From contig CABFPE010000318.1 in the NCBI GenBank assembly GCA_900660155.1, positions 548,935 to 593,834 on the forward strand: a stretch of DNA of 44,900 nucleotides. Reading direction: 5' to 3'. Source of the stretch: Hofstenia miamia (lineage: Eukaryota; Xenacoelomorpha; Acoela; Hofsteniidae). Made by a program: the position numbers and the translations under genes. Positions 20,556 through 33,696 of this stretch are shown here, piece by piece. How positions within the stretch are numbered: the stretch's first letter is position 1; every line of letters starts with the position of its first letter. The notes beneath the pieces are model-generated. The model saw nothing but the letters and a program-made list of their open reading frames with translations. It was not told the DNA's origin and did no database searches.

Positions 20556-23500
20556 CTTATGAACCAAGCAATACCGTCAAATTTATTGGGCATCTCGCTG
20601 GTCAAACACTTTCTTTTTCTCATTGTAGTCATCATTGGTAAAAACCAGTGGAACATGCTTGGGATGGAAAGCCAGCCATAGCCATCTCAGTTTTCATAAA
20701 TATCTTTTCGAACCTGATAAAACCCTATACTTGTAATTTTAATAACCACATTTGCATTCAGGTACACAACACGCATTAAGTTAGTTATATTCCGTTTTAA
20801 CTCATTTTTCAAAGTTTTTAAAAATTTTTCTTTTGTTTTAGATAGTTTAAATACTGTTCTTTTAAAAAATATAACTAGTTTTGCGTAAATATTATGCTTT
20901 CCGCGTGCAAAATGCATTTAAAGTTGCGTTGTTCATAAATTGACCCCTTAGCAGCTTGTTTCAACTTCAAAATTTTATTAATTATTCCATATAAACTAGT
21001 ATTAGGAATTTTTTCTTTTTGTGTATGTTTAAGACCCTTTATATCAGCTTGTATTTGATTGTACAATGTAAATATGCTAAAGCTATTAAAGTGAATTTTC
21101 TTGTTTTGACAATTTGTGGAGTGTTGTTAGTGTTTGTGACATTGTAATTTTATGAGTTTTTATTGTAGAATATTGAAACTAGTTAATTTAACACTTTATA
21201 GCATTATCCAGTGACTGGTACTATTCATTTTTTGATATTTTGTATTGTTAATGAAAAAATTAAAAATTCAGTGAAATATATCAGCTAAAAAGTGAAAATA
21301 ATTCATATTTTCAATTTGAATGGCTAATTTTTGTAAAAACAAATTTTTGTAAGAAGTTAATAGTGTCAGGCAAGTAATTAGGTTGATGCTTTTTAAAAAT
21401 GACTAATTATGCGCTAATTAGTGGCCGCCATATTGTATAATTAGGTTAATAAGTGATTCTACCCCGCCCAACCCTTTAAAAAGCATATTTTTACAGAAAC
21501 ATCTTTAAAATTGAAAAAATGTTTAACAAGGACATAGCCTTACGTATCCACATTGTTATAGAGCAAACTATTAATTCAAGCATATGCGTGTGTTAATAAT
21601 ATGCTAAAGCCACTTCCAACCAACACTTTTATGCTAAAATATGTCGCTTCCTGCTATTCAGATCTCCTTGCATGAATATCAAAATATACTATATATTTAC
21701 AGTCTTCGGAAATACACTGCGAATGCTAACATCATTATTATATTCACGGGAATTTTATGAACAGTTATCATTCCAGAGACTTGATCCTGCTCTACTAGAG
21801 TAATCTGGTTGTCGTCTGTGCTAACTTGCAGATAATTTTATAACTACTTTTTTGTCCTCACAGCATATATAAAGATAATATTAAACAGAGGAGGAAATTT
21901 CGCATATTTCCCATTTTTGCCACTAATATTTTAAATGAACAATATTAATTTCTAATTAGAATATTTCATGACAATGGAATTCCTTCGAAGTATAAACCGC
22001 CGTTAATCCAAAAAATTTAAGAACGTTTCTATGACTTTACTATCTTAGTTATAGAATTCTCCGAATTGTTTCTTTTCATACAACTATCCTACTGTAGCCT
22101 TAAAGTCACCAATCATTTTATATTATTACAAAAAATCTTCCTCAAGCATATTCGAAAATTTGGGAATCCTGATGTTTGCACAAGTCTATGGGAATTTGTG
22201 CTTCCCTGTTATGGTGGAAATTTGAGATAAAAACGATTCCTGTGCTTGACGTAGATTGATATGTTACTTCTTATCAATAAAAAATCCGAATTTTGTAAAA
22301 ACAATGAAATTCTTTACATTTCTTTGTTGAAATTTTGTTTTAAAAAGTGTACTAAAAATTTGAAAATTGAAAACATTTTTGCTGTATAAATAGCTAGTTG
22401 AATTTTCTTAATAATCATTTGAGGGTTAATATGCAATTTAATCATAAATACAACCATTTAATGATATATTAATGCACTTGGATTTCTGAAACTCTGGATT
22501 TTCCATATTATTGTTTTGGAACACCATTTTCTGCTTAATCATATATCTGGAGTGTAAATTTGATCAAAATATTTACCTCAAATATGGCATCCGTAACTAA
22601 GTTCAGCTTCATAAATCTATTATTACATAACCTGGTTTACAGCCTAGAATATAGGCTCCCACTAGCTATTTTATTTAGACAAAGTACTTTATAAAGCGAT
22701 TCTGAATTTCATCTCATGTATTTCTTTTGATAATAAACTTTAAAACGTTGTATTTGCTATTAAAATAATAATTTTGTATATTTATGATTACATGAATAGA
22801 TTTTATTTCTACAGATAACATAGCTTAGCAGATTATTTGTTGAAATATAAATGTTTGTCTTCCTCAAATATTTTTAAGCAGTCTAGAATGGATATAAAAC
22901 AAATTGTTTTTATAGTTTCAAAATTATCATTGATTGTGTATGATTTATATAAAGTCTACAAATTCAAAGTTAATAATTCATACAAAAACGTTAAATTTAA
23001 AACGTTTCAAAATTAACTATATTATTTATTCTTACTACCATGTAGAATGCTGCACTAACACAACAGTAGAAAAACTGTATCAATAATGTAAAGCAAAAAT
23101 GAGAATGGGAAAATATAATGCCAATCTAGAAGTCTGAATAAAATCAAAATCATGAAACAACATTTTAGGTTTACGATTCTAGCTCAACTTTAAAAGTTTT
23201 TAATTGATATAGCGCCAGTTTGTTAGTAAGTGACATAATCACTTAGCTACATTAAAAATGTCATTCAATTGATCTTTTTGTTACACTAAATTAAGAAGTG
23301 CATGAAGGTAATTTTTAACCTGCAGATCAGCTTAAGCATTTATTTGATTCTAATTTCACATTGAACTATTTGGAGTAGAATTTGTTCATAATTTACCAAT
23401 TTTAAAAAATTACTAAGTAATGCAACTTCATTGAGAATATTCTAGAAAGCGTATTTTTAATTGAACTTTTGTAGCTGAGTAAACTGCTTAAATTAGAGTG

Positions 23501-25531
23501 TCTGTTTATTAGAAGTCTTAATGACAAAAATGAGCATTTATACACAATATAACTATTTCAAAGTTAAAATCAGTCTTAACATAAAACTTTGAAATACATT
23601 TCAACTCTAAATGAGCATATAGTTAAATTTATTAAAACTAATGATTTAATTGCTTACTTTTAATAAATGTCTAAGTGCTTTTACCTATATACTTGGTTAT
23701 GTCGTTTCTAGTATAGATTAAATTGGTAAAACAACGCGTAATGAATGTATGTACTTATTGAATATATACAAAATTTTCTACTGCCATCAATGTCGTTAAT
23801 CGACCGTTCATTAATGGTATAGCAAATGTTGCGCGAGCCGAATCATATGTGTGACGATGCATCAAAGGCATTTAAAGTGCACCGAAATATTTTTGAAGAA
23901 GTTGCTTTACTTTTACCTCAAAGGCAGGGGAAAATTTCCATTAAATGCCAGAGCTGTTTCCACATGAAGTCAACTGGCACAAATTAGATGCAATCATCCA
24001 TAATTCAAATCTTTTGCTATAAATGTATACAAACTATATTTTTGATTAAACTAGGCAAGTTCACTAACTCTCACATTAATAATATTGGCCTAAAATTCAA
24101 AGACAAAACTTTGCCAAAGAAAAAGAGGTTTAGACGAAAGGATAATAACCCATTAGAATCAAATTGTCTGAACCTCTTTAACAATTAAGAAGAATAAAAA
24201 TACTGCATGAAAAATACGTGCTATACAGCGTTCTGTGGCCATAACCGCGGTCACGGCTTTGTCGCTAACCGGTCGTAGCCTTGACCAACTACCGACTGCT
24301 GTCAAGGATTTTGATTTATGCCAAAATATCAGCTAAAATTGGCTCAGTGCAGCACATGCTAATGAACCTTTAACCCTGAGTCAACCAAGTATAATCATAC
24401 TGTTTAATAAAATAATGTTTTCAGCACATAACTAAATGATACATTGTTATTAATATTACTCAATTTGGTACAAAAAAAATAAATTTGAGAATTTCCCATT
24501 ATGAAAAATAATTATATTTTTAAAGATAAAACAGGATGTAAAGTTACAAAAAATTAAGTTCCTCTGGAAATATATTATTAATTATATTTACTGAAGAATT
24601 ACAAAATTATTGATGAAAATAGAAATGCAAAATTTTGTATTGTTTTCGATAATGGAGAGCGTCCCAATTTATACAATGTCAGTCCTAATTTGAGAATAGC
24701 AAAATAAGGAGATTGAATTTCATATTTAGGACAATATAGAATTATAGATACCATTTCTTTGATAAACTTATTGTTCTTAGTGCCTAAGGAGGTCTTTTTA
24801 CAAAAGAGTCAGCAATTACTGCTTTACATACCCATTTTCTGGGATTTTTACCAGCTAATTGCATATATCGACAAAAATATATAAATAGATGCATATACTT
24901 TGCTAAAGTACAATATTTTACAAAATCGCTAATAGAATTTGTACAATAGATGTTTGCCCTAAAACCTGTACTACCTTTAAGGGTATAATTTTTCAAAGCT
25001 CGAGTCGTCCTCTAAAATATAGTTTTATTCTTTAAATTAATAGATAATATAATCTTATGATAATAAAAAAGCTATTCAATTTCATTTGCACCACATTGCT
25101 ATTTAACATAACACTTAGGACTGTTGGACAAGTTGCTTGTGCTTATTGAAGAGATTTCAATGAATTACTTAAAATGCTGTATAATTGCACACTAGAGTGC
25201 CTGTTGATTAACCTCTTCTGGATTTTTCCACAACTGGTTTAGTTAAGCTAATGTGCTACTCAGATTTTAAAATAATATTTTTAAAGGTATTGGGCTGACT
25301 TAGGGTAAAATATCCGCTCGCATAAAATTTTTTGAACATCATGATGAACAATCTGTTTGAATGATTTTTTTTGTATTGTTTTTTAAAATATAGTCGATTT
25401 TAGGATTTTCCTTAGTTGTTCGAATTATGCATTGAAAATGTCAATATTGTACTTAGTATTAGTAAAAAAATCACTGCTAGCGGCCGGCTATGGCTAAGGC
25501 TTTACGGCCAACAACCGTATAATTTTTACAC
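20556..25531. other. Long AT-rich region with no recognised gene
   Basis: Open frames such as 20456-20656, 20687-20917, 24784-24996 (minus) and 23988-24188 (plus) encode no motif I recognise. A 12 bp inverted repeat, ATGCTTTTTAAA, occurs at 21386-21397 and 21475-21486. A locally GC-rich patch lies at 24216-24315. Confidence 0.5.
24216..24315. other. GC-rich patch with a small stem-loop
   Basis: A roughly 100-base patch containing CCGCGG and several CG dinucleotides stands out from the AT-rich surroundings. CCTTGAC and GTCAAGG, near 24281-24308, form a 7 bp stem around a 15-base loop. No open frame, tRNA fold or transposon end was recognised. It may be a relic of a DNA element. Confidence 0.4.
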
Positions 25532-26465
25532 ATGTCCAAAAGAACCTGAGATACTAAGGATGAATGGGCAAAGAAGAAAACTTGCATTGTAGATAGGTAT
25601 GAAAATGACGGTGATTGCAAACGCTTTGCCAAGGATATTGGCGTACCGATGAGAACTGCCAACAGATGGATTAAAAAACTGGGCATGCACAGGGGGCCTT
25701 CAGTACAAATGCCACTAAATTGCATAAGGACGCCATGCGCTCAAATATTGAGGATAATCCTCTTATTATATTGGGTCAGTTTGTGGAAAAACTCTTTGCA
25801 AGACACTTACATGCGTCTATTTATACTCTAAAAACAGTGCGCTTTGAACCTGAAAGAGCAAACACCCCGGTGAGCAAACCAAAAACCTCCGACATATGTT
25901 GAGAAACTCCTTGCTTACCAGAGGGTTAACTTACCCATTCTAATTAAGGATGAATGCAACATAAACCTTGATATTTCTCTATCAAAATGTAGGTCTCTTA
26001 AAAGAAATCGATGCAATGTTACAGTCGCAACATCAAAGGATCAAACATCCATATGATTATATGCATCTGGACATGAATCCTATAATAGAAAGGAAGCCCC
26101 GTGGAAATGCTTGAGATAAACACATAAACTTTTGTTGGTTCAGGAGTATTAGTTTTGTACAATGCACTTTTCCATAGCCGTATTGAAAAGGTTTTGGGAG
26201 AAAAATTTACAAATGATAAAATTTTGCGTCTTGGGCCCTACAGCCCTACAGTAAATCATATAGAGCATGTCTGGTCTGTAATTAAGGCAGAAGTAAAGAA
26301 ATATATTTGAAAAGCAGGATTAACTAATTGAATACGAAACTGAGTGGAAAAAAGACAATAAAATACTATTTCCTTCAATATTTAGATGATTTAATTAAGT
26401 CTGACATTGATTTAATTAATACTGAGTTGTGCTGTTCATGCATACCACACATCCCTAAAAAATGC
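25532..26465 (+). pseudogene. DDE transposase of a Tc1/mariner/IS630-like family, decayed
   Basis: An N-terminal helix-turn-helix-like piece, CKRFAKDIGVPMRTANRWIK, follows an ATG at 25532 and one early stop. A frameshift near 25720 leads to SNIEDNPLIILGQFVEKLFA. In another frame YVEKLLAYQRVNLPILIKDE (from about 25898) carries the first catalytic Asp, followed by SLSKCRSLKRN. LVLYNALFHSRIEKVLGEKF (about 26154) has Tyr at the second catalytic Asp position. LGPYSPTVNHIEHVWSVIKA (about 26231) carries the Glu, with 34 residues between the Tyr and Glu positions. LQYLDDLIKSD and a Cys-containing tail end the protein near 26465. Stops, frameshifts and the Asp-to-Tyr change make it inactive. It is clearly a different family from the elements at 7619 and 33697. 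Confidence 0.85.
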
Positions 26466-26572
26466 CAGATTAACTTCCAGTGAAATACATGGTATTTTCA
26501 TATAGTGGCTTGTGATGTTTTTTTAGTTATATATATAACTTTCATGTAAATATTAAATCTATTCTTTTACTC

Positions 26573-26690
26573 TGCCAAATAGAATACTGTTCGTGCTAAA
26601 TGGAATGACGTTAAGGCCAAAAGAATGGAGCTATTGCCATTTAGGCTGACACTTGCCAAATAGAATGGTGTTAGTGTCAAATTGAATGGG
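26573..26690. repeat. ~20 bp degenerate tandem repeat
   Basis: Six imperfect units of 19 to 22 bases follow each other, with core TGCCAAATAGAATG: TGCCAAATAGAATACTG, TGCTAAATGGAATGACG, GCCAAAAGAATGGAG, TGCCATTTAGGCTGAC, TGCCAAATAGAATGGTG, TGTCAAATTGAATGG. It lies about 100 bases after the decayed transposase and could be subterminal repeats of that element. No mirrored cluster was found on the left side. Confidence 0.75.
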
Positions 26691-27153
26691 AAATGACAAA
26701 GTGCTATATTCATGTATTTTAGAGAAAAATACAGATATACCCAACTAATTACATTATATGTGTTTACAATATAGAGATAACTCTCAACTAATGCTCTTTA
26801 CAGTTGAAAATAAACTATTCACCATTTCTGAATCCTTCATCGCAGACTTCCTGGAAATTAGTAATTAGTAAACATTCTTAAGTTAAAACTCCAGTTCATT
26901 TCTGTCATTTTTATATTATTAAGATTTGTAAAGCAAGACTTTATGGTAAAAGGAACACTTCAATTTCGAGAATTCTTAAAATCTTGTGTACGTTAATTTA
27001 TTTTCTGTATGTCTAAGTGAAGAATAAATGTATAATATTTTCTGCAGCACTGGATTATTCATGAAATATTTTTTGTTGTTTCAAATTAAATAATATTTTT
27101 AATAACTGAGAGTTTGCACCAAATTTCTCCGTGCATTATAAAGTTGAGCAAGG

Positions 27154-27161
27154 GTCATAAT
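27154..27161. repeat. Target-site duplication, left copy (GTCATAAT)
   Basis: Exact 8 bp direct repeat of 28459-28466, directly abutting the left end of the hAT element. Confidence 0.9.
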
Positions 27162-28458
27162 TAGGGATGTGCCAGAATCCGGTATCTGGTAAAATCGGCA
27201 ATTAGACAACCGGACATCCGGTAAAATTTAACTTAGAATTTTCGAGGAAAATGTTACATTTTTTTCCATGAAATGGAAGTTTTTCTGACACATCAGTACG
27301 TAGTCTATTTCATTTTCATTCAATTGAGAAATGAGGTTGTTCTTCATTATAAAATAAGGGCAGCCAAAGGTCATAAAAGTCATATTTAGTCTGTTGTTCT
27401 ATTTTGCAGCCTGCTTAAAATTTAATTGTTTTCAGACCTGAAGTGCAGTTAAATAGAAGGCCTAAATTTTTTTGAAAAATATGGTATTTGTGACTGAAAT
27501 GAAATATGTTTGCATAGTTTCATTAAAATTAAGAAATTAACTTAAAAATTAATGCTAGATTGTGACTGCTTTAAATCATTTGAACTAAACCATTTATATT
27601 CATTAAATCTCAATTAATGTATTCCTGACTTAACACCCCAAGAAGTTTTTTTGCTAGGTAATTGTTAACTCGACCCGATCCGACCCACTGTTCAACGTCA
27701 ACGTGTTTCTAGGACTGGCCATATATGCTGGCAGGTGAGAAAATATTTAAGGAACTATAAACATTATTATTTAATGGATTCTGCAAAGCACACGTGTTGC
27801 AGAATTGTACCATGCAAAATATATAAGGGTTTACAATCTAATTGCTTCAATTAGGGCTGATATCATAAAATATCAAAGTTGTTCAATGTTTGATAATGGT
27901 GAAATTCCACCAGATCTTGTTATTACTCTCACTCTTAATCTTGGAAATGATACCTGTAAAATAATCGCCTATATCAAGTCACAATTAGAAAATACCGGTT
28001 TCACTGCTATAATGGATGAAAAGGGGATGGACATTTAATCGGAATTGTATGCTAGATTACGAAAATATCAATCAACATCGATGGAGTTGAGAGATGATTC
28101 CTTATGCTAAGAAAACTCTTAGCCTGGTACAGAAATATTATGTGCTGTTATTATAATTGAGTGAAATAGTGAAATAGTTGCATTAAAAAGTGACTTTTTA
28201 TGTAAGAGTTCTTGTATTTATTTTATAACTTGTTCTCAGTAATAGAAAAACGCTGTATATTGCTTACATTGATCATATTGAAAAATGGATGGTCATATTT
28301 TAGGAAACATTTAACTAAATTCCGTCATATTTTTATCATAAAAATAAGGTCATATTTTGTTTTTTTTAAATCATATTTCTGGTTGCCCTAATAATAATTG
28401 AACAATATATTATCCCGGTATCAGGTATATTCAATTTGCTATCTGGAAGCCATCCCTG
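27162..28458. mobile_element. hAT element (1297 bp) with intact target duplication
   Basis: The left end TAGGGATGTGCCAGAATCCGG and the right end, whose reverse complement starts CAGGGATGGCTTCCAGATAG, share the hAT-type start (C/T)AGGGATG. GGTATC-type strings lie close inside both ends. A perfect 8 bp duplication, GTCATAAT, flanks it. Inside, a 77-codon plus-strand frame (27805-28038) shows no transposase motif I recognise, so this copy is non-autonomous or internally replaced. A second inverted pair, AGGGCAGCCA (27357-27366) and TGGTTGCCCT (28380-28389), suggests another element nested inside, with repeated GTCATATTT strings near both of its ends. Confidence 0.9.
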
Positions 28459-28466
28459 GTCATAAT
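28459..28466. repeat. Target-site duplication, right copy (GTCATAAT)
   Basis: Exact copy of 27154-27161 on the right flank of the hAT element. Confidence 0.9.
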
Positions 28467-30494
28467 GTGACATTTTATATGGCATGGAGACTTTCTGCTA
28501 CTTGTGGGAAATATAAAGTTATTTGTTCTAAACATTTACTAATATAAATTATTTAAATCAATTAATTTTTCTTAAAACTGTTTTGCAGGTACATATAAAA
28601 ATCAGTAGAATGAATCTTGATTTTCTTAAGATAAAGGAAAAAAGCAATCTCTTGTTTTAAATGTACATTTCAATCGGGCATTAGCTTTATTGTCAAAACT
28701 AAGTCATTCATTTTGATTTAAATATACTTTTCCTTCCCATTTTTTTGAAAAGAATTATTTATATTAATGAAATTTGAATTATCCAATTATTATCGATTAT
28801 ATTCAAAACTAAAAAAATAAGAGGCCTCTAAATAAATGTGTTTGTAAGTCTATTAACGAATAATACCCTTCACAGCTTTTAATTTTTTTTATTGATTTCT
28901 CTATTCTGAAAATGGATTAGCATTGTATCTTGAGCATTGCTAAACTGCAATATCTGCAAAAAGAGCATCTTACAAATAAGATGTTCTTGCGCTGCATTCG
29001 TTAAGTCAAGTATGGCCGCTAATCAAATGAATACAAATTTTGCTATCTCTTGAATATATGGAAAGATCAAAACAATCAAACGAATTTTTTTTAAAACAGC
29101 GCTTTTAGTGTCATTAGAAAATTCAGACAATGGGAAAATATAAATTTGTATAAAACAGACTTCATACAAATGAAATATAAATGTTTACCTTGAACATGCA
29201 CGGCACAAACATTAGTATTATATGGAAGTTATTTTTGTAGAAATAGTTAAATCACAAAACATGCTCAAAGTTAGTTATACATGTTCCACCTCAATTTAAT
29301 AATTGAGAACAATTAATTACAAAAGCATTTGAGTTTCAAACATACTCTATTGAAATTGATTAAATTCACTGGATTTATATTCGAAGAAAACCCGATTATT
29401 TTTCTATTATATAAATTGATTTATTACTCAAACACTTGTTAAAATATTGTGTAGTTTCTCTGATATGAATGCTCTCTGGTCGTGGAAGAGTTAATGTTGA
29501 CAGTATTTTAGTGGACGCATGTGCTTTTTGATTTATGCCGAATGCACAGACGACTGGCCCTTAGCAATTCTTGTCAGATTACATGAGTATTTTCTGACAA
29601 TTAGCGGCGTTGGTTTAATCAGATTTTCGTGTCTAACATATATCCAAAATAAAAATCGAAATAACTTAGAAAGATTTAATTAAGAGACACCAATCTTACA
29701 TGCCTAAAGTCTGCACTGTGAGTAAGGCGCTAATTCGTCTATAATATACAGATATTTTTGAATACAGGTACATAACTGTATAGACTACATACTTTTATCC
29801 GTTTGTAATTTTATATGTTATATATCAAAATCCAATTTCTAAAAAATTGTTTTTTAATTTTTTCAAGGATTTTGATTTTGATGAGCCTGCACCCCCCCCC
29901 TATTTCTTAGACATTACAGCTTGCAACATCAACACACTTGTTATTACATATCGCAACAAGTGAAGATCTCACTTCGCAGCAGGGTTAGTGCTTCCAGAAT
30001 GATAATAACGCTAGAAATAAGTGGGAAAATGATTTCCGCAAGCCAGCCTATTTGTTAGTTTTTCAGATATAATTTAATGATTAATCTAAAAGATAATTAA
30101 GGATTTTGCGCATTTTCACACAAAATCATCTGAAAACAAGCATTGACCATTTTGAAACATGCTTGACTTGATTTAACCTGGCCTATAGACGTTGATAAGC
30201 CCTGCTTAGCCTATGTAAAGCTTTTCTCTCAATATCAGCAATCTTTACGACTATCGTGCATTTTTATATATACAAAGTATATTTTAAGGCTTTCACAAAT
30301 CAAATTTAAAATATAATACATTAGCTCCACAGTTTTAGATATTATGGTGTTCGTGATCTTAGTCTATTACATCGTGGATAAATGTTCCTTGTCTACATTT
30401 TACAAGCTGCACAACAAATTACAAATTTTAAAACAAACCAAATTTTTTAGTATGCACAGCTCTCTACTCTAACTTAAAATAGGAACTAACACGC

Positions 30495-30497
<3 letters not shown>

Positions 30498-30567
<70 letters not shown>

Positions 30568-30568
30568 G
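30498..30568. repeat. (TA)n microsatellite, long
   Basis: About 70 bases of TA dinucleotide with two small interruptions (a TTT near 30533 and a G near 30557). Confidence 0.95.
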
Positions 30569-32269
30569 TTTTACTATGTCGCTATATACGCTTAATAAAT
30601 TATAAATGTCGCTATGTACCAGCATGAATTTTTGCTGTTAAAAAATGTGATAATCACGTCAGCAGTGGTGGCAATGGATGTACAGACTACATTGAAAATG
30701 GCGGCCTAAGCCTAGCTCTATAATTACTCAGCAATGTAGCGAATAATTCAGCCGGAAGCTGGCAAACCCAGAGTATATTGCAAAAAAAAATATAGCGATG
30801 TATTGAATTACTTTAGGCTTGAAAATATGAGAAAATTATTTTGTTACTAGGATATGCTTACATTTCAGTCATTCACTCAGCACACTTTTGTAATAGCTTC
30901 GAATCTAAAAGCAATTTCCGTTGTTTTCAACTTAAATATCATTGGATTCCACATTTAGTACAGAAAGTGGTCAACATTGGAATTTTCTGAAAAATTCCAG
31001 TAATGTTTGTAAAATTTAAATAAGAGATCAGTGCCTAATTCGTAAATATGCATCTTACTTTATATAATTCGTTAATATCCGTAGACAATTTAACGTTTTT
31101 AATAAAAAGTTAGTTTAAAATTTTGAAAGGAGCAGGAAATATCAATAAAAAGGTAGGCTATTAACCAGACAAAATCAATATCATTGCATTTATTTTAATG
31201 AAATGAATTATTAGAATCCTGAACTAAATAATAGATTAAATCTAGACAAAAAGGATACAGAGACATGATTGTACAACTATTAAATTGTATATGAGCTCAG
31301 AACTCGTGGATATTTAAAAGTAAATTGTGTGAAGCTAACATTTTCAGTACATTACTAAGTAACTTACAAATCCCTAGGGCATACAATCTTTCAACCTAGG
31401 TCCTGAGAATTGTCCAAAATTCTGAAAAAATTTAACAAAACTTTAAAATTAAGAACACTAGTACACACAGGTCAAGACTTTGTTTGCAGCAAAGTAATTT
31501 CTTAAAATAAATCCCTCTTTGCTTGGAAAAATGTCAATCGTGATTATTTTTTCAAAAATTGCAGACCATTTGAATGGAAAAGAAAATTATATGTCATACT
31601 CGTAGAAGTACAAAAATACATATAGATCCGTATATACCTAACAAGCAAATTAATAAGAATATAAAGCGTAAAAAGCATATGCATGCAGTGTGAATTTGTC
31701 CTATTCACAAAAAGTTGGGTCTGTAAATTGCAAGATTTCTTTAGTTTCATACGAAAATGACACTGATCAAAAACACTTTTCTAATTATCTGAAAGACCTA
31801 ATTTTTGCATGTACTATTTACAAAGAACAGAATGTATTGTGAAAATCAAAAAATAATTGTCTGCTTAGACTTGACTAGTTTTAAGTTATAGAAATGTTAA
31901 TGAATTGCTTATTTACAAATTATTATATTACTTTTTGATGTAGTTTTTTTAAGCGAGGCAAGAACAATGCACAAGGGCACCTGCCTGTGTTATAACTGTT
32001 AGTAGTTGTTAGTTTTGACAAAAGTCTCAGTATAAACGTAAAATATTGAATTACGTTTAATCACTTAGGTTTTACTTTTCTTCCAAATATTGATAAATCC
32101 TAAATTCTCAGTAGAATGACACATATTCAACAAATATTTCTTTACTGCATGTCTCTGATGCCCAAAATAGAATCACAGTTTTTGTTTGATGATGCGAATT
32201 TAGAGAAGTCTACAATACAAACGCGATTGAAGACCAATGCAGATACTTTTCTGAAGGACCCAAAAGCCA

Positions 32270-32274
<5 letters not shown>

Positions 32275-32309
<35 letters not shown>

Positions 32310-32412
32310 TAATATAGTGTGTATATATATACGCATGTTAAGGTGGTATATANNNNNNNNNNNNNNNNNNNNNNNNNNNNNNNNNNNNNNNNNNNNNNNN
32401 NNNNNNNNNNNN

Positions 32413-32449
<37 letters not shown>

Positions 32450-32455
32450 ACAATA
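32275..32455. repeat. (TA)n microsatellite around an assembly gap
   Basis: TA runs flank 60 undetermined bases (32353-32412). The true repeat length is unknown; the gap is probably due to failure to assemble through the microsatellite. Confidence 0.9.
32353..32412. other. Assembly gap (60 N)
   Basis: Sixty consecutive undetermined bases inside a TA-rich stretch. Confidence 0.99.
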
Positions 32456-33100
32456 TATGGGAAATCAATTCCTATTGATTAAGTTTGATTTACCAATAAT
32501 ACATTCAAGGTTCTATTGATAAATAGCATTTGTTTCTTCTAATTAGACCTGATAATGTACCTAGTTAACAACTAAATCTGTCAAACAAAGATTTATCAGT
32601 CGAAAATATTAACACAGAGATAACGTCTCCCTTAATTATACATTACATTCGCATTGGTTGGACTGCTATAAAATAGTTTTTATTTCACAATATTTGTAAG
32701 ATGTGTAAAACTGGGAATAATATGCATATACATTACATACCCATATATTTTGCACTGTATTTTGAGTTTGATTACAGTTTGTCTGAACTACAATATAACT
32801 ACATTATGAAGCTAAATGATCATGTACACCCTAAGATATTGCAATTTTATAAATTTTTGCATAAGAATAATATATTTATTATTATACACTCGCCGCCTTC
32901 TAATGACAGTCCAAAATTTTGTAAATAGACTTTTTTTGCAGTAATTTCCTAACGAAAACTATTTTGTAGCAACTGCTTAATGAAAGAATAAGGTTGCGTT
33001 ACCAAAATAAAATGTATTTATTTCTTCAAAAAAATACAAAAACTCAATGACAAAAATACCTAAGTCGAAATCATTTAATATCAAAAACTCAACATGGTAT

Positions 33101-33500
33101 CAGAGGTGGAATCGAATAGAAAATTATAAAAATCCAATTCAATCCCGATCCGAAACTTCACATTTTCAAAATTTTTTGATTTTTGGATTTGAAAAGGATC
33201 CAAATTTAAATTAAGTATTTTAATAATAACTTAATAAGGACTTAAAATATATCATTGTTTTATTCAAATGGGAATACAATATTTCAAGTGTTTCAACACT
33301 GTCCTGATCTAGATGGCTTCTTCTGTTTGTAATTGCCAACCCACAAGAAGTAAATCCATTTCTGGTTGTGGACAAAATAATGTGTGCAACTCTGATTGTG
33401 AGTGTATATTGAAAACTGTTCCGCTAATACTCCATCAAATACATTTGTTTGCTTATTTGCAAGCTTTTTTAGAAACCGAATTCTTAATATAGCATCCAAT
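33101..33500 (-). pseudogene. hAT transposase C-terminal fragment with terminal repeat
   Basis: On the minus strand 33252-33354 translates to FTSCGLAITNRRSHLDQDSV followed by ETLEILYSHLNKT. This matches the end of the hAT dimerisation domain, usually F-S-x-A-G-x-x-x-x-x-x-R-x-x-L-x-x-x-x-V-E-x-L-x-F-L-x-x-N. The gene would run leftwards, and about 150 bases beyond it the sequence ends in CAGAGGTGGAATCGAA (33101-33116), which has the form of a hAT terminal repeat. Flanking bases 33093-33100 (CATGGTAT) would be the target duplication, but I could not find a second copy. The region right of about 33500 is not recognisable as transposase and the copy is probably truncated. Confidence 0.65.
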
Positions 33501-33696
33501 TATATATTGCATTGTTTAAGAGTTGAGCTTCCTATTGCCTTCCTGGTCTTCATTATATCAAAATCAAAAATCAACTTCTTGCAAGTGAAGATGTGTCAAG
33601 CAACAAAACAAAAGTACTTCAAAATTGTTGCTAAAAATTACACAAGCAATAGCAATTAAAGAACAAGCGAAAGCACTATCATTATAGTTTGAAATA

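Larger units (their letters stand above)
28467..33100. other. Long AT-rich region with no recognised gene
   Basis: No coding feature was recognised. It holds a C11 run at about 29891-29901, a long (TA)n array at 30498-30568, and a (TA)n array interrupted by an assembly gap at 32275-32455. The ORFs that cross the gap are translations of the microsatellite. Confidence 0.5.

Noticed and set aside
21386..21486. 12 bp inverted repeat ATGCTTTTTAAA about 77 bases apart, as a possible small foldback element
   Set aside because: The arms are low-complexity and no target duplication flanks them; chance is plausible.
32116..32519. ORFs of 120 and 108 codons spanning the gap
   Set aside because: They are translations of TA repeats and undetermined bases.
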